NCBI GenBank assembly: GCA_016195395.1
Contig: JACPZR010000139.1
Span: 1 to 13,225, forward strand
Reading direction: 5' to 3'
Source: Spirochaetia bacterium
GTDB taxonomy: Bacteria; Spirochaetota; Leptospirae; Leptospirales; Leptonemataceae
DNA: 13,225 nucleotides
Below are positions 1 through 6,013 of the stretch, in pieces. A model generated the notes under the pieces. That model was not told the DNA's origin, searched no databases, and was given only the letters and a program-made list of their open reading frames with translations. How positions within the stretch are numbered: the first letter of the stretch is position 1; every line of letters starts with the position of its first letter. The position numbers were made by a program, and so were the translations under genes.

Positions 1-5
1 AAGGC

Positions 6-443
6 GTGCTGAGCAATAACTATCCTGAACTCAAGAGTCTCCTCTCTAAGCTCCAGACGCTTGAGGATAAATACAAAGAGAATCCGCAACATCATGTAAT
101 TGCGAGGGACATCAAAGATCAAATTCTGTCTTTAAAGCAGGACCTTCCGTACGATGAAGATGCGAACATCCTCGCGATTGCAAGCGAGTTTGCTTCTTTA
201 ACATCCGACGTGCCATGGCGCGGCGCATTCACTGCTGAGCGCGCGGTCCGCATGATCATCAACAATTCGTACTTTACGTATCCGGCGCGGGCTGTGCGCG
301 AATTCCTGGACCACGCCGCCATCAGTCTCTGCGACAACCAGAAGATCTTGAACGAGGGCGACTATATCGTCATCGCGGCGCGGTCAGCTGACGGGAAAAT
401 GTACTTTGAAGTGGCCAAAATCACCAGATCAGACAGATACTAG
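6..443 (+). CDS. Hypothetical protein, possibly 5'-partial
   Basis: I do not recognise this 145-residue product. The frame opens with GTG at base 6, but it is already open at the window edge and the AAGG at bases 1-4 lies too close to serve as its ribosome binding site, so the true start may be upstream. The first 50 or so residues are charged and predicted helical, with a heptad-like pattern (LLSKLQTLEDKY, then DIKDQILSLKQDL) that suggests a short coiled coil. The rest is a mixed soluble domain containing PARAVREFLDHAAISL and a basic/hydrophobic C-terminal strand pattern (DYIVIAARSADGKMYFEVAKI). There is no signal peptide, membrane segment or metal motif. A second small gene follows 15 bases downstream on the same strand, so the two may be co-transcribed. 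That it is coding rests on length and plausible composition only. Confidence 0.6.
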   Translation: MLSNNYPELKSLLSKLQTLEDKYKENPQHHVIARDIKDQILSLKQDLPYDEDANILAIASEFASLTSDVPWRGAFTAERAVRMIINNSYFTYPARAVREFLDHAAISLCDNQKILNEGDYIVIAARSADGKMYFEVAKITRSDRY

Positions 444-458
444 AGCAGGCCCGACGTT

Positions 459-653
459 ATGCGCGTCGCTACAATCACGCCGGAAATCACAAAGGTCCCG
501 CGCCTCCAGATCAGCGGCTTCACTCTGGACACCTTAAAGGCGGACCCCAGGCGGGCACACTACGACCTCACGCGAGATGATACCAGAAGCATCGTGTACG
601 CTGTTGACCCTGATTACGATGTGGACCTCTACCAGCGCCTGACAGAATTGTAA
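459..653 (+). CDS. Small hypothetical protein (64 aa)
   Basis: Unrecognised 64-residue protein with an ATG start 15 bases after the preceding gene and no convincing Shine-Dalgarno sequence. The product is soluble, with no signal or membrane segment and no cysteines. Its C-terminal half is acidic and tyrosine-rich (VYAVDPDYDVDLYQRL). The spacing suggests an operon with the gene at 6-443. It converges with the FliF/FliG-like gene on the opposite strand, whose stop lies 17 bases away, and I see no hairpin terminator between them. It could be a chance open frame, but the tight spacing and ATG make a real small gene more likely than not. Confidence 0.5.
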   Translation: MRVATITPEITKVPRLQISGFTLDTLKADPRRAHYDLTRDDTRSIVYAVDPDYDVDLYQRLTEL

Positions 654-670
654 GCTGCAGGGCCGAGCGC

Positions 671-1369
671 CTATGTAGCCGTAATCGATTCCACAAACTG
701 ACGGCGCACGAGGGCAATCTGATCCGGCCGGAACTGGACCGGCTTCTGGAGTATTTGGGACAGCTGCTCGCGCTCTTTGGGCGTCATGATATCCAGAAGC
801 ACGCCGGCCGCAGCCGGACCCAGTGAGGCGAGTACAATGTAAATTCGGTCATGGCCGGGAACGGTGGAGGCAGGTCCTCGTCCGGGTTTCTCCCAGTACC
901 AGTGCCGGATCAGATAGACGGCCTTCTCTGGATGGCCAAGAACCGTCTGTCGGAAGAGTCGGTCGACCGCTGATGGACCAGGTGCTGCACTCGCAGCTTT
1001 AGGCGCGGACGAGGGCCCGGCGTCTCGCGAGTTCACCCGGGATGCGCCGCCAGGAAGGCCGCCCGCGCCCGGTCGGTTTTCGAATCCAGGAACAGGTCCC
1101 GGCACGGGTTTGACCTGACCGGTGTTTGTGACATCGGCGCTGTGTGTGGGGAAGTCTGCCTTGTTGAATACCAGATCCGGAGACCACACCGGAAGGCCCG
1201 GATCCGCAATCTTCTGTGGGACTGGCTTGGGCAGGGGCGACACCGCAGGTTTTGCGGGTTGTTCCGGTTTCTTCCCGGGCGCCTTCTTTTCGGCGTCCTC
1301 GCGTTTGATCCGGGGAAAATCCGCCTTTTGGAAGATTTGCTCCGGTTTGTATTCTTTGTAGTCCGCCAA
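671..1369 (-). CDS. FliF-tail/FliG-N-like protein with disordered N-terminal half
   Basis: Predicted cytosolic protein of 232 residues. Residues 1-135 are rich in Pro, Ala, Gly and Lys and look disordered; they hold two copies of one motif, YKPEQIFQKADFP (7-19) and WSPDLVFNKADFP (62-74). Residues 137-157 (DRLFRQTVLGHPEKAVYLIRHW) match the pattern of the extreme C-terminus of FliF, the tail that binds FliG (Salmonella/E. coli FliF, from memory, NDPRVVALVIRQW). Residues about 172-228 (IYIVLASLGPAAAGVLLDIM, then TPKEREQLSQIL and an FRPDQIALVRRQFVESI helix) follow the FliG N-terminal domain pattern. In flagella these two elements fold together at the MS ring/C ring joint; here both lie on one chain and there is no FliG motor domain. 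The start is TTG at 1369, because the frame has a stop just upstream and no ATG before the C-terminal domain. That it is a gene is fairly sure; its function is inferred. A FliG paralogue or a scaffold unrelated to flagella are alternatives. Confidence 0.72.
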   Translation of the reverse strand: MADYKEYKPEQIFQKADFPRIKREDAEKKAPGKKPEQPAKPAVSPLPKPVPQKIADPGLPVWSPDLVFNKADFPTHSADVTNTGQVKPVPGPVPGFENRPGAGGLPGGASRVNSRDAGPSSAPKAASAAPGPSAVDRLFRQTVLGHPEKAVYLIRHWYWEKPGRGPASTVPGHDRIYIVLASLGPAAAGVLLDIMTPKEREQLSQILQKPVQFRPDQIALVRRQFVESITAT

Positions 1370-1401
1370 AGAAGAACCCAGCCGTCACTACAGAGTACCG
1401 A

Positions 1402-1421
1402 GTGGACAGGACGTTGTCCAC
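1402..1421. promoter_or_regulatory. Perfect inverted repeat, possible operator
   Basis: GTGGACA, six bases, TGTCCAC: a perfect 7+6+7 dyad lying 33-52 bases upstream of the TTG start of the FliF/FliG-like gene and about 100 bases upstream of the ECF41-type promoter on the other strand. Position and symmetry suit a dimeric repressor site or a leader hairpin for the minus-strand gene. No T-tract follows it on either strand in the sense needed for a terminator. The regulator is unknown. Confidence 0.45.
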
Positions 1422-1522
1422 AAAAATTGAGCGTTAGCGCGGATGCGCCTGCAAGCGGCCCGCGCCTGGATGCAGAGCCTTATGTTTCCACTCTCCTGCC
1501 GTCGTATAAAATATTCCCGGTC

Positions 1523-1549
1523 TGTCACAAACGGCTGTCTGGTGTCGTC
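1523..1549 (+). promoter_or_regulatory. ECF41-type sigma factor promoter
   Basis: The sequence shows TGTCACA at 1523-1529, a 16-base spacer, and CGTC at 1546-1549. This is an exact match to the consensus reported for ECF41 sigma factor targets (TGTCACA-N16-CGTC). It stands directly upstream of the oxidoreductase gene, which is followed two bases later by an ECF41 sigma factor gene, so the operon probably drives its own transcription. Transcription would be expected to start near 1555-1558, leaving a leader of about 20 bases. A sigma-70-like TATAAA at 1505-1510 lacks a good -35 partner and is a weaker alternative. Confidence 0.85.
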
Positions 1550-1554
1550 TCCGT

Positions 1555-1575
1555 TGTGAACTCAGGAGGTTCACA
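1555..1575 (+). promoter_or_regulatory. Leader hairpin presenting the ribosome binding site
   Basis: GTGAAC (1556-1561) pairs with GTTCAC (1569-1574) across a 7-base loop, and T1555 can pair with A1575, the first base of the start codon. The Shine-Dalgarno AGGAGG occupies 1564-1569, so five of its six bases are in the loop and the last is in the stem. The spacer from AGGAGG to ATG is 5 bases. Given the ECF41-type promoter just upstream, the predicted transcript begins almost exactly at this hairpin. It may stabilise the 5' end or tune initiation; that role is inferred. Confidence 0.5.
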
Positions 1576-2798
1576 TGGACGATATCATTGTTGTAGGCGG
1601 GGGAATTGCGGGGCTTGTGGCGGCCAACAAGGCGGCAGGACAAGGGGCCCGCGTCACGCTCGTTGAAAAATCCAAGAGGATCGGCGGCCGGGCCCGGAGC
1701 CGCACGGAAAACGATTTCGTATTTAACCAGGGCGCGCATGCGCTGTACCGGAAAGGAACTCTGGCTCGTATATTGGAAGAGCTCGACGTCCGGGTGACAG
1801 GGAAACCGGGGGCGGCGCGGGGCGTCTTCATCAGCCGCGGCGGAGACATGGTTCCTATGCCCACGAACGTTATCCGCCTTCTGGCCCACCCTTGGTTTTC
1901 TTTACGGGGCCGCCGTCAGCTGGTGCGTTTCTACGGCCGGGCCCTGCTTGGGCGGATGAACGGACAGCCGCTGGGCGGAGAACTCAACTGTATCACGGAC
2001 GAAACCGCGCGGATGTTTGCGCACTCGCTTGTCCGTTTGTCGACGTACAGCGCGGAAGCGGAGAAGCTCATTGCCGGCGAAGCGGGCGCACAGGTTCGGC
2101 GCGCAACCGGAGGGGTACTCTATCTGGACAAAGGCTGGCAGACGATCGTTGACGGGCTCTCTCTCCGGGCGCGGGAACATGGCGTGCGAATTCTTGAAGG
2201 CCAACCGGTTCGTGCCGTCACCGCCTCCAACGACGGCGTGGAATGCGTTCTGGAAGACGGGACACGACTCACGGCACAGGCGGGCGTTTTGGCTGCGGCT
2301 CCCAGCGATGAGACGGCGTGGCTCGGGATTGAGCACAGTCTGATGCCGGTGCGCGCAGCCTGTCTTGATGTAGCGCTTACAGAACTGCCGGAGAAGAACC
2401 GCATCTTCCTGCAAGACATTGCGGAACCCCTGTACCTCTCTGTTCATTCGGACAGCGCGGACCTTGGGCCGGGTCAGGTGATTCACCTGGTGCGCTACTT
2501 GAAATCGGACGAGAAGAGCGGACCGGAGACGGAGAAGCAATTGATGAGTTTTCTGGAACGTTTTCAACCGGGGTTTCAAGAATACCTTGTCCAAAAACGA
2601 TTCCTGCCTGAAATGATTGTGGCCCACGATCTTCCGGGAAACAATGCTCCGGTCAGGATATGGACCGACAAACCGCTCTTCCGCGCCGGGGACTGGGTGG
2701 AAGGAGAAGGAATGCTCTCTGACCGGAGCGCACATACGGGGGCCGCGGCTGCCGCAGAGGCGCTGAAGGCTGTGAAGACGGTGAAGGCAGGAATGTAA
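1575..2798 (+). CDS. FAD-dependent oxidoreductase (amine oxidase/phytoene desaturase-like)
   Basis: Flavoprotein of 407 residues. The N-terminus is a dinucleotide-binding fold: IIVVGGGIAGLVAANKAA (residues 4-21) with the acidic residue E31 after the second strand, followed by the RIGGRARS motif (35-42) typical of amine oxidase, protoporphyrinogen oxidase and phytoene desaturase relatives. The C-terminal FAD motif is at about 371-397 (AGDWV, then the Gly/Ala-rich TGAAAAAEAL). The substrate cannot be told. Start: ATG at 1575 with AGGAGG five bases before it. It is the first gene after an ECF41-type promoter and lies 2 bases before an ECF41 sigma factor gene. ECF41 factors are known to sit beside and control carboxymuconolactone decarboxylase, oxidoreductase or epimerase genes, so this is very likely the cognate oxidoreductase. 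No signal peptide or membrane anchor is evident. Confidence 0.9.
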   Translation: MDDIIVVGGGIAGLVAANKAAGQGARVTLVEKSKRIGGRARSRTENDFVFNQGAHALYRKGTLARILEELDVRVTGKPGAARGVFISRGGDMVPMPTNVIRLLAHPWFSLRGRRQLVRFYGRALLGRMNGQPLGGELNCITDETARMFAHSLVRLSTYSAEAEKLIAGEAGAQVRRATGGVLYLDKGWQTIVDGLSLRAREHGVRILEGQPVRAVTASNDGVECVLEDGTRLTAQAGVLAAAPSDETAWLGIEHSLMPVRAACLDVALTELPEKNRIFLQDIAEPLYLSVHSDSADLGPGQVIHLVRYLKSDEKSGPETEKQLMSFLERFQPGFQEYLVQKRFLPEMIVAHDLPGNNAPVRIWTDKPLFRAGDWVEGEGMLSDRSAHTGAAAAAEALKAVKTVKAGM

Positions 2799-2800
2799 GG

Positions 2801-3721
2801 ATGACCCATGCAAGCGTCTACATGGAGTACCGTCGCCTCCTCTTTCAGGTGGCCTACCGCATGACCGGAAGCGCAGCCGACGCAGAAGACCTGCTCCAAG
2901 AGGGTTTCTTGAAATTTCAAGGGGTAACGCTCGCCGCTGTTCAAAACATGCGGGCGTTTCTTGTCACGCTCATCACGAGGCTCTGCATCGACTTTCAGAA
3001 ATCAGCCTACGAGCGACGACGGTCCTATATCGGGCCGTGGCTGCCGGAACCGGTTACCGGAAGTCCGGAAGACGACTTTGTCCGCATGGAAAGTCTCTCG
3101 ACGGCTTTCCTTCTTGTCCTGGAACGACTGAGCCCTGTGGAGCGCGCCGTGTTTCTTCTGCGTGACGTCTTCGACTTCGACTACAGTGAGATTGCGCGGA
3201 TTCTCGAAAAGTCGGAGGACAATACGAGGCAGATATCGTCCCGGGCCCGCAGGAATGTAGCGGCGGATAAGAGTCGGTTTGAAGCTGCGCCGGAACTGAA
3301 AGAGAGATTGTTTCAAAGCTTTCTATCCGCCGTGCAAAAGGGCGACGTCCAGTCCCTCTCCCAACTCCTCTCCACCGACGCAAAACTCTACTCCGACGGC
3401 GGCGGCCGCGTGAGCGCAGCGCGGAACATCGTATCGGGAGCGGACCGGTGCATCCGGGGAATCCTGGGTGTGGCAAAGAAGATGCCGCGCTGTGCGTGGC
3501 CCGTGCGCATAGAAGCCGGTGGAGAACCAGCTCTCGCTGTCCTCGTCGACGGCCGTGTGTACACCGTACTGTCCCTCTCTTACAAAAAGGGCCGCATCGA
3601 CGCGGTCTACAGCGTGCTCAACCCTGACAAGCTCGGCGCCGTCCGCGTGCCTTGGTATGCGCGCACGATCTCGCTTCTCCTTTCGCGCGCATTTTTTTTC
3701 GTTTGTCGCCCAGGGCCGTAG
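2801..3721 (+). CDS. ECF41-family RNA polymerase sigma factor with SnoaL-like C-terminal domain
   Basis: Extracytoplasmic-function sigma factor of 306 residues. Region 2 spans about 10-70 (LFQVAYRMTGSAADAEDLLQEGFLK); the linker has the ECF41 signature YIGPWLPEPV (76-85); region 4 spans about 100-155 (LSPVERAVFLLRDVFDFDYSEIA). A SnoaL/NTF2-like domain follows (about 165-275) with the ECF41 hallmarks DGGG (199-202) and NPDKL (274-278). In this family the fused C-terminal domain replaces a separate anti-sigma factor and modulates activity. After NPDKL there is an unusual tail of 28 residues with a hydrophobic stretch (ISLLLSRAFFFVC), encoded across a terminator-like hairpin. The start at 2801 lies 2 bases after the oxidoreductase stop, consistent with translational coupling; the ATG at 2822 is an alternative. 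The upstream ECF41-type promoter implies autoregulation. Confidence 0.93.
   Translation: MTHASVYMEYRRLLFQVAYRMTGSAADAEDLLQEGFLKFQGVTLAAVQNMRAFLVTLITRLCIDFQKSAYERRRSYIGPWLPEPVTGSPEDDFVRMESLSTAFLLVLERLSPVERAVFLLRDVFDFDYSEIARILEKSEDNTRQISSRARRNVAADKSRFEAAPELKERLFQSFLSAVQKGDVQSLSQLLSTDAKLYSDGGGRVSAARNIVSGADRCIRGILGVAKKMPRCAWPVRIEAGGEPALAVLVDGRVYTVLSLSYKKGRIDAVYSVLNPDKLGAVRVPWYARTISLLLSRAFFFVCRPGP
3657..3699 (+). terminator. Intrinsic terminator inside the 3' end of the sigma factor frame
   Basis: ATGCGCGC (3657-3664) and GCGCGCAT (3685-3692) form a perfect 8-bp GC-rich stem with a 20-base loop, followed by seven further T residues (3693-3699). This has the form of a rho-independent terminator on the + strand, though the loop is long. 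It lies before the sigma factor stop codon (3719-3721), within codons for the tail after NPDKL, and just ahead of prfC. Termination here would yield an mRNA lacking a stop codon for the sigma factor. Confidence 0.55.
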
Positions 3722-3743
3722 TCAAAGATTCGCCCAGCACCGC

Positions 3744-5318
3744 ATGGCCACACTTCCTGAAGAAATCGCGCGCCGCCGGGCCTTTGCCATCATTGCGCAC
3801 CCCGACGCCGGAAAAACAACGCTGACAGAAAAGATCCTCTTGTACGGGGGCGCCATCCAGCTGGCCGGCCACGTACGTGCGCGTAAAGACCGTCGCTCCA
3901 CCCGGTCCGACTGGATGACGATGGAGCGCGAACGTGGTATCTCCATCACCACCGCCGCCCTTCAATTTGAATACAACGGCTTTGTGCTGAACCTCCTGGA
4001 TACGCCGGGCCACGAAGACTTCTCGGAAGATACCTACCGCACACTGATGGCCGTGGATGCGGCGGTCATGCTGTTGGACGGCGCCAAGGGCGTGGAGCCT
4101 CAGACCATTAAACTCTTTCACGTGTGCCGCGAGCGCAATATTCCGATTGTAACGTTCATCAACAAAATGGACATGCCCGCCCGCGACCCGTTCAGCCTTC
4201 TTGATGAAGTGGAGAAGGTGCTGGGAATCACCGCCGTGCCGCTCACTTGGCCCATGGGTTCCGGCCCGGATTTCCGCGGCTTCTTTGATCTGCGTGACAA
4301 CACGGTCCATCGCTTTGAGAGAACCAAGGGTGGACAGCACAAGGCGCCGGAAAGCATGACAGGCATTGACGACCCCGAGCTGGTGTCCTTGATGGGGGAA
4401 GAACTCTACTCTGTCTTTCACGAAGGCGTGGAACTTGCAAGCGGAGCGCTCCCCGCGTTTGACGTTGACGTGTTCCGGGCGGGCAATATGACTCCCGTCT
4501 TTTTCGGAAGCGCCGTTACCAACTTTGGCGTGCAGCTCTTTTTGGACCGATTCATTCAGCTGGCTCCCAAACCCGCAGTCATCCCTCTCTTGTCCGGCGG
4601 CATGCTTGATCCTGAGTCCAAAGAATTTTCCGCATTCGTATTCAAACTCCAGGCGAACATGAACCAGAAGCACCGCGACCGCGTGGCCTTCGTGCGCATC
4701 ACAAGCGGCATCTTTGAACGCGGCATGGCGGTCACTGTGCCTCGCCTGGAAAAGCAGGTTAAGCTGTCATCGCCCGTCAGTTTCTTTGGACAGGAACGGT
4801 CCACGGTAGACATCGCCTACCCCGGGGACATCATTGGGCTCATCAACCCGGGCACGTATCACATCGGCGACACGTTGTGCACTGGGACGCCGCCCGCATT
4901 CCGACCTCTTCCACGTTTTGCCCCGGAGATGTTTTCACGCCTGGTCCCCACGGACACAGAGAAACTGAAGAGCTTCCGCAAAGGCGTAGAACAGCTGGCG
5001 GAAGAAGGCGTTGTCCAAGTCTTCACGGGCCGCGACGGGAATCCAGTGCTTGGCGCTGTGGGGACGCTGCAGTTTGAGGTATTCCGATTCCGGTTGGAAG
5101 ACGAATATAACGCCCCCTGCCGGCTGGAAGCCCTTCCCTTTGAATGCTCACGCTGGATCCGCGCGGAAGACGCGGGAAAATTCAGCGCCTATGACATGAT
5201 CCTGAAAGATGAAAAGAACCGCCCCATTGTGCTCTTCAAGAGCGACTTCCGGATGCGGAGTTTTCAGCAGACCAATCCCGATGTCCCGCTCTTTGAGCAC
5301 CCGCAGTCCGTAGATTAG
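3744..5318 (+). CDS. prfC: Peptide chain release factor 3 (RF3)
   Basis: Translational GTPase of 524 residues, close to the 529 of E. coli RF3; it recycles RF1/RF2 from the ribosome after peptide release. GTPase motifs are intact: G1 AHPDAGKTT (18-26), switch I/G2 RERGISITTA (62-71), G3 DTPGHEDF (86-93), G4 NKMD (140-143). The SDWMTMERERGIS segment (55-67) and the GSAVTNFGVQLFLDRF segment are characteristic of RF3 rather than EF-G. The frame is open upstream to 3519 inside the sigma factor gene, but homology begins at the ATG at 3744 (MATLPEEIARRRAFAIIAHP), so that start is used; no clear Shine-Dalgarno precedes it. The gap to the sigma factor stop is 22 bases. Read-through of the internal terminator could place prfC partly under ECF41 control. 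Confidence 0.95.
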   Translation: MATLPEEIARRRAFAIIAHPDAGKTTLTEKILLYGGAIQLAGHVRARKDRRSTRSDWMTMERERGISITTAALQFEYNGFVLNLLDTPGHEDFSEDTYRTLMAVDAAVMLLDGAKGVEPQTIKLFHVCRERNIPIVTFINKMDMPARDPFSLLDEVEKVLGITAVPLTWPMGSGPDFRGFFDLRDNTVHRFERTKGGQHKAPESMTGIDDPELVSLMGEELYSVFHEGVELASGALPAFDVDVFRAGNMTPVFFGSAVTNFGVQLFLDRFIQLAPKPAVIPLLSGGMLDPESKEFSAFVFKLQANMNQKHRDRVAFVRITSGIFERGMAVTVPRLEKQVKLSSPVSFFGQERSTVDIAYPGDIIGLINPGTYHIGDTLCTGTPPAFRPLPRFAPEMFSRLVPTDTEKLKSFRKGVEQLAEEGVVQVFTGRDGNPVLGAVGTLQFEVFRFRLEDEYNAPCRLEALPFECSRWIRAEDAGKFSAYDMILKDEKNRPIVLFKSDFRMRSFQQTNPDVPLFEHPQSVD

Positions 5319-5343
5319 CCCGGGCCCGCGGATTTTTATTTTC
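5305..5343 (+). terminator. Possible weak terminator after prfC
   Basis: AGTCCG (5305-5310) can pair with CGGATT (5329-5334), including one G-U pair, around a GC-rich loop that contains the prfC stop codon. A T-rich tract continues to 5343. The stem is short, so this is only a candidate. Confidence 0.3.
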
Positions 5344-5383
5344 TTGAAAGCCGCGGCGGCAGGGCGAGAATGTAACGAACCGT

Positions 5384-5995
5384 ATGCCACAGAAGGACAA
5401 ACATCCGTTTCCGGCTTCATTGAAGGGTTACTTTCTGATTTCAGAGAGTAACATGCCCGATCCCAATTTTTACCAGACTGTGGTTTTGATGATCGATCAC
5501 AACAAGGACGGCGCGTTTGGGCTCGTCGTCAATCGTCGCTCCCACCTAACGCTCGGTGATATCCTTCCCAAGTTTGCCGGTCAACGGGGGTTTGGCACGC
5601 CTATTTACGTAGGCGGCCCGGTCCAGCAGGAGTATCTGTTCTGCATCCATTCTGAGCTCCCCGATGGCAAGGTGGCGGACACGTCATCCGTTCCAGTTCA
5701 CGGGGTGTTTTTTGAGCCGTCATTTCGAAATCTGGAAAAGTTCTTTGAAGATGAAACATGGGACTCCATCCCCGCTGATGACAAGCCGGACATTCATTTA
5801 TATCTGGGTTATTCCGGCTGGGCGCCCGGCCAGTTAGAAAAGGAAATGGAGATGGGTTCCTGGATGGTCCACCCGGCGGGTCCGCGCATTGTCTTTCACG
5901 AGAATCCGGAACAGGGCTGGAAGGACGCGTTGCGCGAAAAGGGCGGCATTTACCGGGTTTTTGCGGATTCCAATCAGGACCCGGGCCTCAACTGA
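5384..5995 (+). CDS. AlgH/YqgE family protein (UPF0301)
   Basis: Soluble protein of 203 residues from the AlgH/YqgE (UPF0301, DUF179) family, usually about 185-190 residues. Family hallmarks are clear: GYFLISESNMPDPNFYQTVV (15-34) followed by LMIDHNKDGAFGLVVNR (35-51), then the YVGGPV turn (75-80) and LGYSGWAPGQLEKEM with GSW (141-160). The biochemical role of the family is unsettled; AlgH was named from alginate regulation in Pseudomonas, but that role does not transfer safely. The start is ATG at 5384, 65 bases after prfC; the ribosome binding site is poor, but any later start would damage the conserved N-terminus. The gene converges with the response regulator gene at 6014 with only 18 bases between stops, and no terminator hairpin is seen there. 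Family assignment is firm; function is open. Confidence 0.93.
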   Translation: MPQKDKHPFPASLKGYFLISESNMPDPNFYQTVVLMIDHNKDGAFGLVVNRRSHLTLGDILPKFAGQRGFGTPIYVGGPVQQEYLFCIHSELPDGKVADTSSVPVHGVFFEPSFRNLEKFFEDETWDSIPADDKPDIHLYLGYSGWAPGQLEKEMEMGSWMVHPAGPRIVFHENPEQGWKDALREKGGIYRVFADSNQDPGLN

Positions 5996-6013
5996 TCCGC
6001 CTAACGTCTTCTG

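Noticed and set aside
1107..1133. Second TGTCACA (minus strand, 1133 to 1127) as another ECF41-type promoter
   Set aside because: The -10 position 16 bases on reads AACC, not CGTC, and it lies inside the FliF/FliG-like coding region.
1902..2813. Long open frame of about 300 codons antisense to the FAD oxidoreductase
   Set aside because: The sense strand has a strong ribosome site and complete FAD motifs; the antisense product has no recognisable domain.
3519..3743. 75-codon N-terminal extension of prfC
   Set aside because: It overlaps the sigma factor's SnoaL-like domain in another frame, shows no RF3 similarity, and RF3 homology starts at the ATG at 3744.
3618..4673. Long open frame of about 350 codons antisense to prfC
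   Set aside because: It mirrors the conserved GTPase coding sequence; the product is low-complexity-like, matches no family and arises from codon bias of the real gene.
5326..5356. CCGCGG repeated on both sides of the T-rich stretch after prfC as a terminator stem
   Set aside because: CCGCGG is itself palindromic, the T-tract would fall in the loop, and neither flank extends the pairing.
5996..6013. Terminator between the convergent AlgH/YqgE and response regulator genes
   Set aside because: The 18-base gap shows no stem of useful length on either strand.
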